DNA of 8,853 bases. Source: ATZT02 sp046046315. GTDB taxonomy: Bacteria > Actinomycetota > Actinomycetes > S36-B12 > UBA5976. Location: the NCBI GenBank assembly GCA_046046315.1, contig JBJOKB010000085.1:1-8853 (forward strand), in the 5' to 3' direction. The first letter of the stretch is position 1; every line of letters starts with the position of its first letter. Positions 7,232 through 8,853 of the stretch are shown here, piece by piece. A model generated the notes under the pieces. That model saw only the letters and a list, made by a program, of their open reading frames with translations, was not told the DNA's origin and ran no database searches. A program made the translations under genes and the position numbers.

Positions 7232-7237
7232 AGACTA
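7232..7237 (-). promoter_or_regulatory. Candidate -10 element of lspA (leaderless transcript)
   Basis: TAGTCT on the minus strand fits TAnnnT and lies seven bases before the lspA GTG, the same spacing as at hisD. No Shine-Dalgarno sequence lies between. The rest of the 95-bp lspA-ileS gap shows no clear -35 hexamer, hairpin or riboswitch. A forward TATCGT at 7286-7291 is a possible but weak ileS -10, giving a leader of about 22 bases. Confidence 0.45.
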
Positions 7238-7302
7238 CGCGAATGAGGGTTCTCATAAACTACGAGTGCCCACTTTTTTCTTATTTATCGTTGAACAATG
7301 TT

Positions 7303-7309
7303 AGGAAGG
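7303..7309 (+). promoter_or_regulatory. Shine-Dalgarno site of ileS
   Basis: AGGAAGG lies ten bases before the GTG at 7320. It supports this start. An in-frame TAG at 7302-7304 rules out any start further upstream in that frame. Confidence 0.75.
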
Positions 7310-7319
7310 TGTTCTAATC

Positions 7320-8853
7320 GTGTATCGCGAGGTACCTAATCGAATCAACCTTCCCGAAATGGAACACCAAGTCTTAGAGATGTGGGAAAAGGATGAAATT
7401 TTCCACAAATCTTTAAATCAAAGAGATCAAAAAAAGTCTTGGGTCTTCTATGAAGGACCGCCAACTGCAAATGGAAAACCTGGAGCACACCATGTTGAAG
7501 CTCGAGTATTCAAAGACGTCTTTCCAAGATTCAAAGCCATGCAAGGCTATTACGTTCCTCGCTACGCAGGATGGGATTGTCATGGACTTCCTGTTGAATT
7601 AGCAGTTGAAAAAGAATTAGGTTTTACAGGTAAAAACGATATTGAAAAATTTGGTGTAGCAGAATTTAATGCTAAATGTCGTGAATCAGTTTTAAGAAAT
7701 GTAAGCGATTTCACTACCATGACTTCGCGCATGGGTTATTGGGTTGATTTTGACAAAGCTTATTGGACAATGAATCCAAGTTATATTGAATCTGTTTGGT
7801 GGTCGTTAAAAGAAATACATAAAAAAGGTTTACTAGTTTCCGATTATCGAGTCAGTCCATATTGTCCTCGATGTGGAACCGGATTATCTGATCACGAATT
7901 GGCTCTTGGATACGAAACAATCACAGATCAATCTGTTTATTTAAAGTTTCCTGTTCTGGATGGAGACGCATCAAAAAAATATAAGAACCTATCACTTTTG
8001 GTTTGGACCACAACGCCTTGGACAACTATAAGCAACACAGCTGCTGCAGTTGGTCCAAACATTGATTACTTGATTGCACAATTAGACGATGAACATTTTA
8101 TTATTGCCAAAGAATTAGTTTCCCTATTGGGTGAAGATGCTCAAATTAAAGAGACAATAAAAGGGAAAAACTTAGAGGGAATTCACTACCAACCACCATT
8201 TGGAAAATCACTTTTTGAAGAGGATGCTCCTGAAGCACTGCACAGTGTTGTTTTAGCGGATTATGTAACAACCGAAGATGGAACAGGAATTGTTCATCAA
8301 TCCCCTGCCTTTGGTGCAGAAGATTTACAAGTTTGTAGGAAATATGGACTACCTGTAGTCAATCCAGTTCAAGCAGATGGTCACTTTGCCCCTCATACAC
8401 CTTTAGTTGCTGGACAATTCTTCAAAAAAGCTGACAAAGATATTGTTAAAGATTTAAAGAAACGTGAAATTCTATTTAAAGAATTAGCTTACGAACATCC
8501 TTACCCTCACTGCTGGAGATGCCACACTCCATTGATGTACTACGCCCAACCATCCTGGTACATCAGAACTACTCAAATCAAAGAAGCACTTTTACGCGAA
8601 AATGAAAAAACTAACTGGTTTCCTAACACAATCAAACATGGCAGATATGGAGATTGGTTAAATAACAATATTGATTGGGCATTATCTAGAAATAGATATT
8701 GGGGTACCCCCCTTCCAATTTGGATTTGTGACGATAAACACCAAACCGCAGTAGGTTCGTTAAAAGAATTAAGTGAATTGTCTGGAAAAGACGTCACTAA
8801 TACTGATCCTCATCGTCCTTTTGTGGATGACATCACCATCACTTGTCCTGAAT
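7320..8853 (+). CDS. ileS: Isoleucyl-tRNA synthetase (IleRS2 type), N-terminal half, cut by the window edge
   Basis: This cytoplasmic class I synthetase charges tRNA-Ile and edits misactivated valine. 511 codons are visible of an expected 1,040 or so. The start is GTG 7320, giving MYREVPNRINLPEMEHQVLEMW. The catalytic entry is EGPPTANGKPGAHHVEARVFKD; the class I HxGH signature appears as GAHH (residues 55-58). GWDCHGLPVE (84-93) follows. A CPRCGTGLSDHEL segment (C182, C185) and HCWRCHTPL (C398, C401) look like metal-binding knuckles. The CP1 editing domain holds WTTTPWT (229-235) and GTGIVHQSPAFGAEDL (321-336) with conserved H326 and D335. DWALSRNRYWGTPLPIW (452-468) returns to the Rossmann core. 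The KMSKS loop and anticodon-binding domain lie beyond the edge. Sequence features match the eukaryote-like IleRS2 clade of Actinobacteria. The frame runs open to the last base. Confidence 0.97.
   Translation, partial: MYREVPNRINLPEMEHQVLEMWEKDEIFHKSLNQRDQKKSWVFYEGPPTANGKPGAHHVEARVFKDVFPRFKAMQGYYVPRYAGWDCHGLPVELAVEKELGFTGKNDIEKFGVAEFNAKCRESVLRNVSDFTTMTSRMGYWVDFDKAYWTMNPSYIESVWWSLKEIHKKGLLVSDYRVSPYCPRCGTGLSDHELALGYETITDQSVYLKFPVLDGDASKKYKNLSLLVWTTTPWTTISNTAAAVGPNIDYLIAQLDDEHFIIAKELVSLLGEDAQIKETIKGKNLEGIHYQPPFGKSLFEEDAPEALHSVVLADYVTTEDGTGIVHQSPAFGAEDLQVCRKYGLPVVNPVQADGHFAPHTPLVAGQFFKKADKDIVKDLKKREILFKELAYEHPYPHCWRCHTPLMYYAQPSWYIRTTQIKEALLRENEKTNWFPNTIKHGRYGDWLNNNIDWALSRNRYWGTPLPIWICDDKHQTAVGSLKELSELSGKDVTNTDPHRPFVDDITITCPE

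Noticed and set aside
7291..7304. TTGAACAATGTTAG before ileS as an SOS-type box
   Set aside because: The half-sites GAAC and GTTA have a 3-base gap and an imperfect second half, so they do not fit GAAC-N4-GTTC.
7225..7340. A possible ileS T-box riboswitch; GAGGTACC near 7329 faintly resembles T-box bulge sequence
   Set aside because: The leader is under 95 bases and too short for Stem I plus the antisequestrator. The similar string lies inside codons for REVPN, and no matching stem is visible.
8573..8797. A minus-strand open frame of 74 codons
   Set aside because: It is antisense to the conserved IleRS core around DWALSRNRYWGTP and is a shadow of ileS.

Overview
The window is an ordinary chromosomal stretch of core genes, most likely from a low-GC, streamlined member of the Actinobacteria (Actinomycetota). 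By eye the base composition is near 40% GC. The proteins read as actinobacterial orthologues: a DnaE1-like polymerase with an intact PHP site, a eukaryote-like IleRS2, and a HisB starting RKGRV. The neighbourhood ileS / lspA / rluD / dnaE / LON-domain gene / hisD / hisB also matches actinobacterial order as I remember it. Low GC with very short spacers suggests a freshwater acI (Nanopelagicales) type or a similar small-genome aquatic lineage. That placement is inference; there is no 16S gene here.

Layout from left to right. The left edge (1-89, minus) holds the first codons of hisB, preceded after 66 bp by a complete hisD (156-1451, minus). Divergent from hisD across 52 bp is a small LON N-terminal-domain protein (1504-2181, plus). 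It meets dnaE (2178-5705, minus) tail to tail, the two stop codons sharing the palindrome TTAA. An 80-bp gap with an 8-bp inverted repeat separates dnaE from rluD (5786-6709, minus), whose start overlaps the lspA stop (lspA 6706-7224, minus) as ATGA. A 95-bp divergent gap leads to ileS (7320 to the right edge, plus), of which 511 codons are visible. No stretch over 300 bp lacks a gene, and I see no RNA gene, mobile element, CRISPR array or phage trace.

Functionally, hisD and hisB belong to histidine biosynthesis. dnaE is the replicative polymerase and probably carries its own PHP proofreading site. rluD modifies 23S rRNA, lspA is lipoprotein signal peptidase, and ileS charges tRNA-Ile. Several genes appear to use leaderless transcripts: a TAnnnT -10 hexamer lies 6-7 nt before the start codon of hisD, the LON gene and lspA. 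hisB and ileS instead have clear Shine-Dalgarno sequences.

I found no undescribed multi-gene system. The observations most worth checking are the swapped GxHH signature in IleRS, which is associated with strong mupirocin resistance; the dyad before dnaE; the absence of hisC between hisD and hisB; and the leaderless divergent promoters.
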